Notes: a model not told the origin generated them from the sequence alone. Numbered from the stretch's first letter, positions 18,301-26,330 are shown. The stretch is 64,000 bases of DNA from Microcoleus sp. EPA2 (GCA_020882975.1 JAHRFD010000014.1:79628-143627), one strand, 5' to 3'. Translations and numbers: made by a program.

Positions 18301-18433
18301 CCAAGCAGAAGAAGCGCGGGAAGCTGCTGCAAGTGCTGCTTGGTGGTTGTTCGGTACGGCTCTCACTTCTGTAGCTGTTTCGGCTTTAGCAGGTGCGATC
18401 GCCGTCGGCGGCATTTCAGGTTTGCTTAGCTAA
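15371..18433 (+). CDS. Large membrane-anchored protein with about eight ~98-residue helical repeats, function unknown
   Basis: 1020 residues. Hydrophobic segments at ~20-42, ~78-98 and ~103-125, with the acidic patch DDDDES between the first two. Two degenerate repeats (~190-370) and six clear ones (~387-980) follow, each running YLRNTNKEELNPEGI, then RERLSQFDRDTLVQLLSQR, then DLSEEQVNQAIDRIES and a charged helix. A Lys/Glu/Ala-rich helix and a final hydrophobic segment (~990-1015, WWLFGTALTSVAVSALAGA) end the protein. The repeats suggest an elongated alpha-solenoid or coiled rod tethered at both ends to membrane. I do not recognise a named family. Start is fixed by the AGGAGGT at 15359. A terminator follows, so it is probably a single-gene transcript. 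Confidence 0.85.
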   Translation: MLENVPLDHPDIGGLMFLSPQFFVALIAGVIMAFGFQFLLTNFSIAAKISNWDEALPDDDDESESLGTKFRKTESLVGGWILVTVNIALFLACFLAVKLTSIASVDGAAIIGVVIWAAYFLTLVWLGSSAVGSLIGSLMKTAFSGVQGVMGTAGAAMSGKMASDQMVNTVEASVAAVRRELSSAVDPDSIRETVQDYVGSLQLPKLDVKEIRGQFEKLLGDADIKSLAGSDVLKNVNRQTFVDLVSSRTDFSKDEINQVADQLEGVWKQAFGQQQQPQDPKLELVNFLKSAAPDLLKSDELNAKLSQVLATTENKSESSNGMNRAMQLGVEALVGTLLSRTDLSDVDVEKISGKLQEFTAKGTEKAKSLGSKVADKFPAFSFHTVKADVENYLLNSQPWHLNRETIKQEFRDVIYDPDAAPGAILHQLEVLNPEYFVGILGRREGFTEEQTKEIAEQLESVRQEVLEIVQPAASEEQSQDLRSRIEDYLRSTGKEELNPEGIEKDFQALLEDRDAGFEALRDRLSQFDRDTLVQLLGQREDFSPEEADQLIGRLESSRDRVISQAQELQEQAKSKAQELRQKVEEYLRNTNKEELNPEGIEREFQTLFEDPQAGFKALRERLSQFDRDTLVQLLSQRQDLSEEQVNQAIDRIESVRDNMINAPQIVADKAKQQYEEVTAKIGEYLRNTNLEELDPEGIKQDLTKLFENPKEGALALRERLSQVDRETLVKLLSQREDLSEEQINRTIDRVQDSLRSIVKSPRRLASRAQATVRDFQGNLENYLRNTNKEELNPESIKRDLQLLFSEPGMGMQNLGDRLQHFDRSTLVALLSQREDISEEEANKIADQIETVRNQFVEQVQMVQDKFQSALDGIFGKIRDYLNSLERPELNYEGIKRDFRKVFDDPQAGFEAIKERVSQFDRETLVAVISSRPDISEANANKIIDQIEGARDTVLSRSERLQESAKKRIKQLKEKAKHQAEEAREAAASAAWWLFGTALTSVAVSALAGAIAVGGISGLLS

Positions 18434-18470
18434 AGTTTAAAAGAGTTTGATCTACAATTCTCCTGATTAT

Positions 18471-18497
18471 AGGCTAGCCAAAAGCTAGCCTTTTTTT
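18471..18497 (+). terminator. Rho-independent terminator after the repeat-protein gene
   Basis: Perfect 8-bp stem AGGCTAGC / GCTAGCCT with a 5-base loop and a run of eight T. It lies 38 bases after the stop codon. The remaining ~310 bases to the next gene hold no ORF and should carry that gene's promoter. Confidence 0.9.
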
Positions 18498-18810
18498 GGA
18501 CAGCCGATGCGTCAGCTTTAGATCCCAGCCTTCTTCAAAAAGTCTGGGCTTTATTTGTTGAGGTCCGATCGATCTACTAAACAATCTTAATCAGTCGCAG
18601 GTACAACAATGTTGTCCAATCCGCCTCATTCTTTGGTGGCAATTTTTTCAGTTTTGGGCTAATTTACTGCCATAAATTACGTTGGGGATCATCTCTGTCT
18701 TAAGCAAGATTCTAGGTGGAGTGTTTATTCGCTAACTTTTATTAAGAACTAAAAACAGTTTTCCAAATTAATCAGAGAACTGAGCAATAAATTACCTTTT
18801 GGAGGCTCGA

Positions 18811-19290
18811 ATGACATTTACCACCACCAGCGCTTACGACCAAGGAAAAGCAGACATCAAGACCTTGAGTGTAGACGACCAATTAGGTTTACTGTGGTTT
18901 GTTTACACAGAAATGGGCAAATCTATTACCCCTGCTGCTCCCGGTGCTGCTGGTTCCGAAATCGCTCAGGGTTTGTTCGATCGCGTCAAGGAATTGCCCC
19001 ACGAAGAACAACTGCAAGTGATGCGCGATATTGCTTCAAAAGCGAATACTGAGATTAGTCGCATTTATGGCTCCCTTAGTCCAGAAACTAAGCTGGCTTT
19101 TTGGTATTTCTTAGCAGTCGGAATGGACGAAGGAACTATTATTCCCGTACCTCCCGACTATCAGTTACCAGAAGCAGGAAAAGCTTTATTAGGCAAGATT
19201 GAAACCATGGATTTTCAGCAGCAAATTGATTTTCTGCGCGGTACTGTTTTAGAAATGGGTGCAGAAGCTGCTCCGGGCGCTGGCATTTAA
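18811..19290 (+). CDS. Helical carotenoid protein (orange carotenoid protein N-terminal domain homologue)
   Basis: 159 residues covering only the all-helical N-terminal domain of the orange carotenoid protein. The diagnostic phrase LGLLWFVYTEMGKSITPAAPGAA carries the Trp and Tyr that line the carotenoid tunnel, and AFWYFLAVGMDEG forms the second half of the pocket. The C-terminal NTF2-like domain is absent, so this is a stand-alone HCP, a class known to bind keto-carotenoids and quench singlet oxygen or, for some members, phycobilisomes. The frame extends to a TTG at 18799, but GGAGG at 18801-18805 is the ribosome-binding site for ATG 18811. No C-terminal-domain homologue is visible in this window. 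HCP subclade not determined. Confidence 0.92.
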   Translation: MTFTTTSAYDQGKADIKTLSVDDQLGLLWFVYTEMGKSITPAAPGAAGSEIAQGLFDRVKELPHEEQLQVMRDIASKANTEISRIYGSLSPETKLAFWYFLAVGMDEGTIIPVPPDYQLPEAGKALLGKIETMDFQQQIDFLRGTVLEMGAEAAPGAGI

Positions 19291-19321
19291 AAAAATTAGC
19301 AATTTTTACATAATTTGTGCT

Positions 19322-19360
19322 CTCAGAACCCCTAATTATTTAATAATTAGGGGTTCTGAG
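19322..19360. terminator. Bidirectional terminator between the carotenoid protein and the minus-strand gene
   Basis: Perfect 19-base inverted repeat, left arm CTCAGAACCCCTAATTATT, with almost no loop, followed by a T-rich stretch. It is placed between two convergent genes. Confidence 0.85.
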
Positions 19361-19388
19361 TTTGATTTTGATTTTAGCAGTTGCTTAG

Positions 19389-20063
19389 TTAATAGCTGAA
19401 CTCAACTGCTCTGTTGCCGACAACTTCCGGCCCATTTGCGATTAAATGTAGCTCTTCGCAGGCAACAGTTAGCAAAGGCTGACCTAAGTTGAACCGGGCA
19501 AAAGGGCTCTCTGGAGGTATTTCTAATTCGCCTCGAATCAATCCGGTGCGACATTGAAACTGTCCTTGAAAAAATAGCAAATTATTGCTGTTGGCACTGA
19601 AAACATTGCCACTCAAAGACAGCGGTAACGCCCAACCTTGTTGACTGTAACTGAGACTGCAAAGTTGACAGTTTCCTTGACGCACAGTGATGCGGTATCC
19701 CAGGGATGATGCTGGGATCGAATCGCTGCCTTCCCAACTAAATTGAGCTATTTCTTTAGGTAGTGCCCAAATCTCGCGCCCGCCTGCTACAGAGTTAGGA
19801 TTGTCTACGTAAATGTGGGAAATCCAAGCGCCCCATTTGCCACCATAATTAACTATCCCACTAACTATAATTAATTCGTTATATTCCATTACGGAACCTA
19901 ACCCATAGGAGGATATATAAATGCCACCCAGGGTTTTGCCGGGAAACACAGAGATGATTTCTAACTCCGAAGGAACCAGGGGGCGCACGAGTTCAACATC
20001 TACTAATTGTAAAGTGGCGATCGCGTACCCTTGCAACTTCCAAGGTGCAGGTGGATATATCAT
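19389..20063 (-). CDS. Acetoacetate decarboxylase-like family protein
   Basis: 224 residues resembling the acetoacetate decarboxylase-like beta-barrel fold: N-terminal MIYPPAPWKLQGYAIATLQL, VDVELVRPLVPSELEI, the phrase GGREIWALPKEIAQF near the centre (where the family has GREIxGxPK) and a C-terminal Asn/Gly-rich strand. In true decarboxylases the equivalent Lys forms a Schiff base; here a Lys is present in LPKE, but whether it is the catalytic one cannot be judged by eye. Cyanobacterial members are usually annotated only by family; an enzymatic role on a small keto acid or a ligand-binding role are both possible. It is convergent with the carotenoid protein gene. Confidence 0.75.
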   Translation of the reverse strand: MIYPPAPWKLQGYAIATLQLVDVELVRPLVPSELEIISVFPGKTLGGIYISSYGLGSVMEYNELIIVSGIVNYGGKWGAWISHIYVDNPNSVAGGREIWALPKEIAQFSWEGSDSIPASSLGYRITVRQGNCQLCSLSYSQQGWALPLSLSGNVFSANSNNLLFFQGQFQCRTGLIRGELEIPPESPFARFNLGQPLLTVACEELHLIANGPEVVGNRAVEFSY

Positions 20064-20192
20064 TTTAAATGCTTTTAAACTTCAGATTTTATATTTATTT
20101 TAGCTTAGGGTCTAATCAGAAATTAGATGAATATCTAAATTCTGTAGGAACGGGTTTCACCAACAATACATGGCTATAACTAAAGATTAAAA

Positions 20193-20263
20193 CAAACCCG
20201 CCCCCACCAAGCAGTAAATCATCATGTAAATTCTTTGAATTAGTGGTGTGGGGGCAGGTTGAT
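20193..20263. repeat. Inverted repeat with CCCGCCCCCACCA arms
   Basis: Left arm CCCGCCCCCACCA and right arm TGGTGTGGGGGCAGG surround a ~35-base AT-rich centre in the 277-base space between two minus-strand genes. A partial CCCGCCCCTAATA copy follows near 20294. Confidence 0.65.
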
Positions 20264-20340
20264 TGAAGGTGGGAATTAGATATTTTTCGTAAAACCCGCC
20301 CCTAATATCCGCGTTAATCTGCGGTTAAAAACCTCACAAT

Positions 20341-21822
20341 CTACTTAGTAGCGTAACCAGTATTTACCAAAAACTCGCGCAACTTGCCAAAAAACTCAGT
20401 GCGATCGCGCCCTTGATACACTCTTTCCAATAACAGCCAACTTTCCACCTGCTGTCCCAGTACATACTGGTTCGCCATATAAGCAGCGAAAACCCCTTTA
20501 GCCTCCTTATTTTCACTTAAACGCTTGTTAGATTCCAACCAAAGTTCACAGGAGTTGGTATAGACTTCCACCGGATACTGCTTAGTTACATCCTGCATTT
20601 TACCTTGACGGTATTGCCAAATTTGCAGTGGTAGCCGCGAATCAGCATAACTTGTAAAAGCCTCGGCAAATCGCCCGTCTAGACTTTTGAACTCTGGGAT
20701 ATCATTTTTGCCAAAATCGACAATTTCATAGCTCACATTGCCCCAGAAATGCTTGATATGAGTGTATTTTTTGGTCGCCGAGTCGTAGCGATAAATAAAC
20801 GAATAATTGCAGCAGTTAGAGCCGCTCTTGGTGGAGACCAACTCTGCCAACACTTCCGGTTCCTTGTCCCCATCAAAATCCCTGACTCGCAGCGATAAAA
20901 ACCGCCCTTCAGAAACTTCTTCGCTGGTTTTTTGGTCCGGGTTGTCTACTAGGGAACGAGTCGGAATTAGCACAGGTTCGTCTAATAAAGTTTGACCATC
21001 ACGGATAATTTTAATTCGCATATTTTTAGCGTTTTCCGCTTCTTTCACAAAGGAAAATTCCGCCCGAACTTTCTCAAATTCCGAGGTTTCTGTGGTTCTA
21101 GGCGGCCCCACATTCGGCGGAACTTGGGCGACATATTGGGAGGGAACTAAGGCTGTTTGTCCTGGTTTCGCAATTGCTTGACACAGGAAAGTTGCTACTT
21201 CGGCGCGAGTTGCGTTGCGAGTTGGTTCTAGTTGTTTGACAGCGGGATAATTGACCACCAGTTGTTTTTCGGCAGCGGCGGCGATCGCATTTCTTACCGG
21301 TTCTGGAATTTCCCGCACATCCTCAAAAGTTGCATCCAAAATTTCAGCCGCAGGTCCAGTGGGTGTATATTTCAATCCGCTGGTTAAAGCCACTAAAACT
21401 TGCCACCTAGAAATATTCAAAGTTGGGTTAAAAATACTGCCACTGTAACCAGACATAAAGCCTGTTTGATAAGCTTCTCGAATAGCTTGAAAAGCCCAAT
21501 AATTCGTGGGAATATCTACAAAACTAATGGGATTACGGACAGTTTTTGCATCAGGAAAAGCCTTGCGAAGCATCGCCGCAAATTCAGCGCGACTGACAGG
21601 GCGATTTGGTCGAAAAGTGCCGTCTTCGTAGTAGCCGGTAATTATTTTTTTATCGGCTAAATCTTCGATACAAGCTTGAGCCCAATGGTCTTTCACATCC
21701 TTGAATTTAGCTTGAGCAAATGCCGGACTTAGATTTGTGCCCGGAAGCAACAAATTTCCCAGGATTATTCCCAAAGCTACCAGCAAAGCAATGAATGCTT
21801 GACTTTTGTGCGATCGAACCAT
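20341..21822 (-). CDS. Secreted SLH (S-layer homology) domain protein
   Basis: 493 residues with a signal peptide (~10-36, hydrophobic core LLVALGIILGNLLL ending AFA). Three SLH motifs follow: KFKDVKDHWAQACIEDLADK (~39-80), SFVDIPTNYWAFQAIREAYQ (~100-145) and a degenerate third at ~165-215 (ATFEDVREIPEPVRNAIAAA). SLH modules hold proteins to peptidoglycan-linked polysaccharide. The C-terminal half (~240-493) is not recognised; it has a beta-rich part with RVRDFDGDKEPEVLAELVS, an FG-GAP/EF-like Asp loop, and a helical end. Likely an outer-wall protein with a ligand- or calcium-binding region (inference). Confidence 0.85.
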   Translation of the reverse strand: MVRSHKSQAFIALLVALGIILGNLLLPGTNLSPAFAQAKFKDVKDHWAQACIEDLADKKIITGYYEDGTFRPNRPVSRAEFAAMLRKAFPDAKTVRNPISFVDIPTNYWAFQAIREAYQTGFMSGYSGSIFNPTLNISRWQVLVALTSGLKYTPTGPAAEILDATFEDVREIPEPVRNAIAAAAEKQLVVNYPAVKQLEPTRNATRAEVATFLCQAIAKPGQTALVPSQYVAQVPPNVGPPRTTETSEFEKVRAEFSFVKEAENAKNMRIKIIRDGQTLLDEPVLIPTRSLVDNPDQKTSEEVSEGRFLSLRVRDFDGDKEPEVLAELVSTKSGSNCCNYSFIYRYDSATKKYTHIKHFWGNVSYEIVDFGKNDIPEFKSLDGRFAEAFTSYADSRLPLQIWQYRQGKMQDVTKQYPVEVYTNSCELWLESNKRLSENKEAKGVFAAYMANQYVLGQQVESWLLLERVYQGRDRTEFFGKLREFLVNTGYATK

Positions 21823-21907
21823 ACAGCATCCTCCTTTGTCACCACATTTGCGATCGAAACTTACGCAAGGTTTACATAGTATTAGGTATTCTACCCTGAT
21901 TTAGCAC

Positions 21908-22894
21908 TTATTGAGAATCTAAAGTAATCTCCATCGCCAATTGAGTTTTTATGGTCGATTCTTGAGGACTACCAGCACTTTTAACACTCATTTCGCTATT
22001 TGAATTCATAGAAACAGCAGAGCGAACAGGCATTAATTTATCCAACCGGATTGTGGATTCTCCCCTACCTTGAGAAGCCAAAGATTGGAGATTTATATTA
22101 GAGCCGGCCGGAAGTTGGGGCGAGTTGACACTTTGGGGTTTTGCTTGCTGTTCTAAACCTATATTCAAAACTGCAACTCCCTCTTGAAAACTCATCAATT
22201 CATAGGTAGCAATATTGTTGACATTAATTCCGTTAGAATTTAGCGGAAAATCCAATCTCCATTTAGCTCCTTTGCCGACTGCTTCTGCTGGCAGTTGCAC
22301 TGAAAGTTGCTCTATAGATTGAGACATTTGTCTAATTATTTGCTTGAAGTTATTGTCAGCTCCTTCTGGCACAATAAAGTCACCTCCTTTACTGAAGCCG
22401 CGACTGTCCATGATGAAAGAGCCTTTCAATCCTACCAGTTTTTTGATGGAGGAACGCATACTTTCCAGGGCAGAAGGGGGAGCATTTGTATTATCGCTAG
22501 TGACATCTGCCTTAGTGTAAGAAAACTGATAGTGAATATCCCCATTGGCATCAATCTTAGTAGCTTCTGTTTCCATAGTCACCACGGATGTGGGAACTTT
22601 TATTTCCTGGGTAGACTGACCGCCAGCAGATATTTTCATGCCCATTTTGATAGTCATCAAGGTTGTTTGCTTGACATTCAGAGCGGGTTTTAAACGCATT
22701 TGCTGTCGCGGTTCTGCTCCCAGGTTGATGATTTGGATTTGAGGGGGTTGGGAGGTGCGAATGGGTATGGAGTTCTCCCTGGCTGGCTGCTGTGCTACAA
22801 TTGGAGGCTGTGCAATAACGACAGTCGGCATCAGCTCGATCGCCCTTCCGGCACTCAAAAAACCAATAGATGCTATAAACAGTGCTTTTTTCAT
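21908..22894 (-). CDS. Exported protein of unknown function, DUF6263-like
   Basis: 328 residues with an N-terminal signal segment (MKKALFIASIGFLSAG). The body is beta-rich and rich in Gln/Ser/Asn, with LVGLKGSFIMDSRGFSKGGD and KGAKWRLDFPLNSNGINV, phrases like those in DUF6263-type secreted proteins, where a 'G-x-G-x-x-x-D' strand pattern repeats. The family has no known function. It is separated by 85 bases from the upstream SLH gene and 19 bases from the deacetylase gene behind it, all on the minus strand, so it may share a transcript with the deacetylase and act in the envelope. Confidence 0.6.
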   Translation of the reverse strand: MKKALFIASIGFLSAGRAIELMPTVVIAQPPIVAQQPARENSIPIRTSQPPQIQIINLGAEPRQQMRLKPALNVKQTTLMTIKMGMKISAGGQSTQEIKVPTSVVTMETEATKIDANGDIHYQFSYTKADVTSDNTNAPPSALESMRSSIKKLVGLKGSFIMDSRGFSKGGDFIVPEGADNNFKQIIRQMSQSIEQLSVQLPAEAVGKGAKWRLDFPLNSNGINVNNIATYELMSFQEGVAVLNIGLEQQAKPQSVNSPQLPAGSNINLQSLASQGRGESTIRLDKLMPVRSAVSMNSNSEMSVKSAGSPQESTIKTQLAMEITLDSQ

Positions 22895-22913
22895 GAATTA
22901 ATGCTGAAATGAG

Positions 22914-23588
22914 TTAATTTTTGACCTGTTGCCAAAGTTGTTCTATGCTAACAAAATTGTAACCTCTTGCCAAAAGCAAGGGAATAATTTTTGCCGCAGC
23001 CGCCGCCACATCCTCGCCACCGCAATAACCGTCATGCAGTACAATAATTGAACCGTTTCCAGTTTGCTCCATGACGCGGTTGACAACTGTCAAAACCCCC
23101 GGCCGCACCCAATCTTCCGGGACAACACTCCACATCACAGGGCGATATTCCCACTGTTTTAATAACTGGAGTGTTTGAGGGGTAAAAAAGCCATTGGGAG
23201 GCCGCACATCGCGGATTAATTTGGGGTCTAAATTGCAAGCTTGGGAAATTGCTTTTTGCGTATCTTCTAAACTTTGCTTTAATTCCTGTGGTTTGAGTTT
23301 GGGAAAGGATACGTGTTGGTAGCCGTGGAGACCGATCCAGTGTCCGCGATCGCAAACTTGTTTAGCCACTTCGGGGTGTCTGTCCACGCAAAAACCCAGC
23401 CAGAAAAAACTAGCTGTAATGTTATATTTGTCTAAAACTTTTAACAGTTGAGGCGTGTGCTGTCGGTGCGGTCCGTCATCAAAAGTTAGGGCAATTTTGC
23501 GACTGTTGGCATCTCCCGTCCACAAGCATCCGGGAAAAGCTGTTTTGAGAATCGGGTGAACAACTGGAAATAAAGGTGCTAGCTGCAT
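22914..23588 (-). CDS. Polysaccharide deacetylase (NodB domain, CE4 family)
   Basis: 224 residues, essentially only the NodB domain. Motif 1 TFDDGPH carries the catalytic base Asp and the metal Asp. Motif 2 HGYQH supplies the two metal-binding His, and motif 3 RPPNGFFTP and the late VLHDG supply further active-site residues. Enzymes of this family remove N-acetyl groups from peptidoglycan, chitin oligomers or exopolysaccharide. There is no clear cleavable signal peptide, so location is uncertain. It precedes the DUF6263-like gene by 19 bases in a probable operon. Confidence 0.88.
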   Translation of the reverse strand: MQLAPLFPVVHPILKTAFPGCLWTGDANSRKIALTFDDGPHRQHTPQLLKVLDKYNITASFFWLGFCVDRHPEVAKQVCDRGHWIGLHGYQHVSFPKLKPQELKQSLEDTQKAISQACNLDPKLIRDVRPPNGFFTPQTLQLLKQWEYRPVMWSVVPEDWVRPGVLTVVNRVMEQTGNGSIIVLHDGYCGGEDVAAAAAKIIPLLLARGYNFVSIEQLWQQVKN

Positions 23589-23806
23589 TAATTAACCTAT
23601 AAAAATTGAGTTAGTCTACCATATAAATCTTCCGAAAAACCCCGCTCAGACAGGTTTAATCAGCTTAATTAAATTTTAACTCCTTTGATAGAGTGCCTAG
23701 AGAAATACTACCTAGAGACCTCTATCTCAAGGTCGATGCGATTAGCCTACGATGTAATCATATACTAAAAATCGTAACTAATCAACCAAAACTGAAGGTC
23801 TTAAAA

Positions 23807-24574
23807 ATGACAGAAGCATATTTAGCAGAACGTACAGTGTCAGCCGTATTTAAAGAAGAAGAACAACTAGACGGTGTGATTAGACGCTTGCTCGATCGCG
23901 GTGTCTCCCGCGACCACATTTCAGTAATGGGGAAAAATTTTCAGTCCAAAACTAAAATTGCTGGGTTTCTGACTAAAAAAGATGTAATTTTAGGTGGCTT
24001 GCGCAGTGGGGCGATTTTTGGTTCGTTATTTGGTTCTTTTTTGGGTTTGCTAACAGGTGTTGGCGTGTTGTTTATTCCCTTTGTCGGTGCTGTAGTATCG
24101 GCGGGTCCCTTGGGTGCTGTATTGTTGGGTGCAGCTAGCGGGGCGATCGCCGGTTCTGCGGGTGCTGGTTTAGTCTCGGCTTTAGTTGCTTTGGGAATGC
24201 CCGAAGACAAAGCAACTATTTATCAAACCCGCGTGGAAGCAGGAGAATTTCTGGTAATGGCAGAAGTTCCGGCCGACAGAAGTGGCGAATTTCAACTATT
24301 ATTAGAAAGTGCGGGTGGCGAAGAAATAGCTATTAGTGAAATGACACTGCCACGAGCTTGCACAGGTCGTTGTAATAGTCCGGCAGATTTGTCTCCAGAA
24401 GTGCGATCGCACCTGTCGGAAGCAGCTCAAAAAACATTTATAGAATCCTACAACGCCGCCTTTGACGAAAGCAAAGACTCTATACAAGCGGAACACACCG
24501 CATGGGAAACTATTCATCAGCAGTACGAAGAAGACGAACATGGCGTTTGGACAAAGCCTTTAGTCAAAGTCTAG
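23807..24574 (+). CDS. YflT-like stress domain fused to a ChaB domain
   Basis: 255 residues from ATG 23807, which has GAAGG at 23794. The frame is open further up to 23693, but that stretch is not conserved-looking. The N-terminal ~60 residues ([20 protein letters not shown], followed by ISVMGKN) match the YflT/general-stress-17M fold. A glycine-rich hydrophobic middle (~65-145, with [17 protein letters not shown]) could insert in membrane. The C terminus (~185-255: [20 protein letters not shown], ending [11 protein letters not shown]) is a ChaB domain, a small fold first linked with cation transport regulation. Role probably in stress; the exact function is unknown. Confidence 0.8.
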   Translation: MTEAYLAERTVSAVFKEEEQLDGVIRRLLDRGVSRDHISVMGKNFQSKTKIAGFLTKKDVILGGLRSGAIFGSLFGSFLGLLTGVGVLFIPFVGAVVSAGPLGAVLLGAASGAIAGSAGAGLVSALVALGMPEDKATIYQTRVEAGEFLVMAEVPADRSGEFQLLLESAGGEEIAISEMTLPRACTGRCNSPADLSPEVRSHLSEAAQKTFIESYNAAFDESKDSIQAEHTAWETIHQQYEEDEHGVWTKPLVKV

Positions 24575-24756
24575 TTCCCAGAAAGTGGTAAATTAATAAA
24601 AGATAGAGTTTAGCCTCTAGAACTTCGGTTCTGGGGGCTTGTGCAATTTTAGATGGTAGATTGGGAAAAACAGAATGTGTAATAGTTGAAAACTTGCCTA
24701 AAGAAGGGTGCTATGGGAAAATCATACCATTTATCTAAAATCGTGTAACAATCTTT

Positions 24757-24794
24757 GACCCCCCCTAACCCCCCCCTTATAAAGGGGAGGGACA
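24757..24794. repeat. C/G-rich palindromic repeat in spacer
   Basis: CCCCCCTAACCCCCCCCTTA followed by TAAAGGGGAGGG. It lies in the 322-base space between the ChaB-domain gene and rubredoxin, which otherwise shows no gene. Same family as 28061-28140, 40283-40320 and the array in proS. Confidence 0.85.
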
Positions 24795-24896
24795 AGACTA
24801 CTGTTGCATTCTTTTTTAAAATTGGTATCATTATAATACTAATGTTACTTTGTCAAGTACAATATAGATATTTACCAGCTCAAACTCAGTGGCTCA

Positions 24897-25055
24897 ATGC
24901 AAAAATACCTCTGTACAATTTGCAATTACGTCTATGACCCAGAAGTCGGCGACCCGGAATCGGGAATAGCTCCCGGTACTGCCTTTGAGGATATCCCCGA
25001 TGATTGGGTTTGTCCCACTTGCGGGGCACAAAAATCCGATTTTGAACCAGAATAA
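24897..25055 (+). CDS. Rubredoxin
   Basis: A 52-residue protein starting [19 protein letters not shown]. The four iron-binding Cys are in C6-x-x-C9 and C39-x-x-C42, with the rubredoxin phrases [21 protein letters not shown] and a short acidic tail. This is a minimal soluble rubredoxin. It lacks the C-terminal membrane anchor of the cyanobacterial RubA needed for photosystem I assembly, so it is probably a different, soluble electron carrier. Its stop is 12 bases before the TTG start of an HI0933-type flavoprotein, so co-transcription and electron transfer between the two products are plausible. Confidence 0.95.
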   Translation: MQKYLCTICNYVYDPEVGDPESGIAPGTAFEDIPDDWVCPTCGAQKSDFEPE

Positions 25056-25067
25056 GCGAGAAAAGAA

Positions 25068-26330
25068 TTGTCAAATCGAAGCCTTAAAATTACAGTGGTC
25101 GGTGGCGGTGCTGCGGGTTTTTTTAGTGCAATTACTTGTGCTAAAATGTACCCCCAAGCCCGCGTCACTTTATTAGAAGCTGGGAGGCAACTCCTGGCAA
25201 AAGTTCGCATCTCTGGTGGGGGCCGCTGCAACGCAACTCATGCTTGTTTTGACCCCGCTATTTTAGTACAGAATTACCCCAGAGGAGGGAAAGCTCTACG
25301 CGGTGCATTTACTCGATTTCAACCTCGCGATACTGTCGAATGGTTTGCTAGTCATTCTGTTACATTGAAAACTGAAGCAGATGGGCGAATGTTTCCCGTG
25401 ACAGATGATTCGGCGACAATTGTTAATTGTTTGATCCGGGCCGCTGAGGATGCTGGGGTGCAAATTCGCACTGGTGATGCGGTAGTTTTAGTCAAGCAAT
25501 TAACCTGGGATATCGGGGAGGACGGGCACGCACCGTCCACGGCCCCTAGGTTTGAAATTGAGTTGAAGTCGGGGGAGAAATTAAAGTGCGATCGCCTGCT
25601 TCTGGCTACTGGTAGCAATCCCTCTGGTTTCAAGTGGGCAAAAGATTTAGGCCACACCATCGAACTGCCTGTTCCTTCTCTATTTACTTTTAACATTTCT
25701 GATAGCCGAATTCAAGATTTAGCTGGCGTTTCTGTTGCTAATGCTAAGGTAAAATTGCCAGGAGCCAAATTAGAACAAAGCGGGCCTTTGTTAATTACTC
25801 ACTGGGGTTTGAGTGGGCCTGCTGTACTCAAACTTTCGGCTTGGGGTGCGAGATTTTTGCACGATCGCCATTATCGAGCTCCTGTGTTAATAAATTGGCT
25901 TCCCCAATACAACCCAGAAGTTTTGCGACAGCAATTGTTAGGGGTGAAGTCCCAGTTGTCCCACCGATTAGTTGTCTCTAGTTGTCCGTTTCCGATTCCG
26001 CGCCGCCTGTGGGAACGTTTGACAAGTGCGATCGGCATTGACGAGCCAAAACGCTGGGCTGATATCTCCAATAAAACCCTCGACAAACTCCTCCAAGAGC
26101 TCGTCCAAGGCGAATATCAGATAACAGGAAAAGGCGCATTTAAGGAAGAATTCGTCACCTGTGGGGGCGTTAACTTAAAAGAAGTCGATTTCAAAACTAT
26201 GGAAAGTCGTCGCTGTCGGGGACTTTACTTTGCTGGGGAAATCTTGGATATCGACGGCGTAACAGGTGGTTTCAACTTCCAAAGTGCTTGGACTACGGCG
26301 TGGCTGGCTGGAAGTGCGATCGGCACATGA
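25068..26330 (+). CDS. HI0933-family FAD-dependent flavoprotein (BaiN/RdsA-like)
   Basis: 420 residues. The FAD-binding Rossmann motif VVGGGAAGFFSA is at ~11-22. The family signature KVRISGGGRCNATH (~45-58), a second nucleotide-binding strand LLLATGSNP (~181) and the C-terminal GEILDIDGVTGGFNFQSAW (~390-408) that closes over FAD are all present. These enzymes reduce unsaturated bonds or act as NAD(P)H dehydrogenases; the natural substrate is uncertain. The start is TTG at 25068 preceded by a GCGAGAAAAG stretch. A possible inserted palindrome (GGACGG...CCGTCC) encodes EDGHAPSTAP at ~151-160. Tight linkage with rubredoxin suggests a redox pair. Confidence 0.88.
   Translation: MSNRSLKITVVGGGAAGFFSAITCAKMYPQARVTLLEAGRQLLAKVRISGGGRCNATHACFDPAILVQNYPRGGKALRGAFTRFQPRDTVEWFASHSVTLKTEADGRMFPVTDDSATIVNCLIRAAEDAGVQIRTGDAVVLVKQLTWDIGEDGHAPSTAPRFEIELKSGEKLKCDRLLLATGSNPSGFKWAKDLGHTIELPVPSLFTFNISDSRIQDLAGVSVANAKVKLPGAKLEQSGPLLITHWGLSGPAVLKLSAWGARFLHDRHYRAPVLINWLPQYNPEVLRQQLLGVKSQLSHRLVVSSCPFPIPRRLWERLTSAIGIDEPKRWADISNKTLDKLLQELVQGEYQITGKGAFKEEFVTCGGVNLKEVDFKTMESRRCRGLYFAGEILDIDGVTGGFNFQSAWTTAWLAGSAIGT

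Noticed and set aside
23693..23806. Upstream extension of the YflT-ChaB gene
   Set aside because: The extension has no family similarity and GAAGG precedes the internal ATG at 23807.
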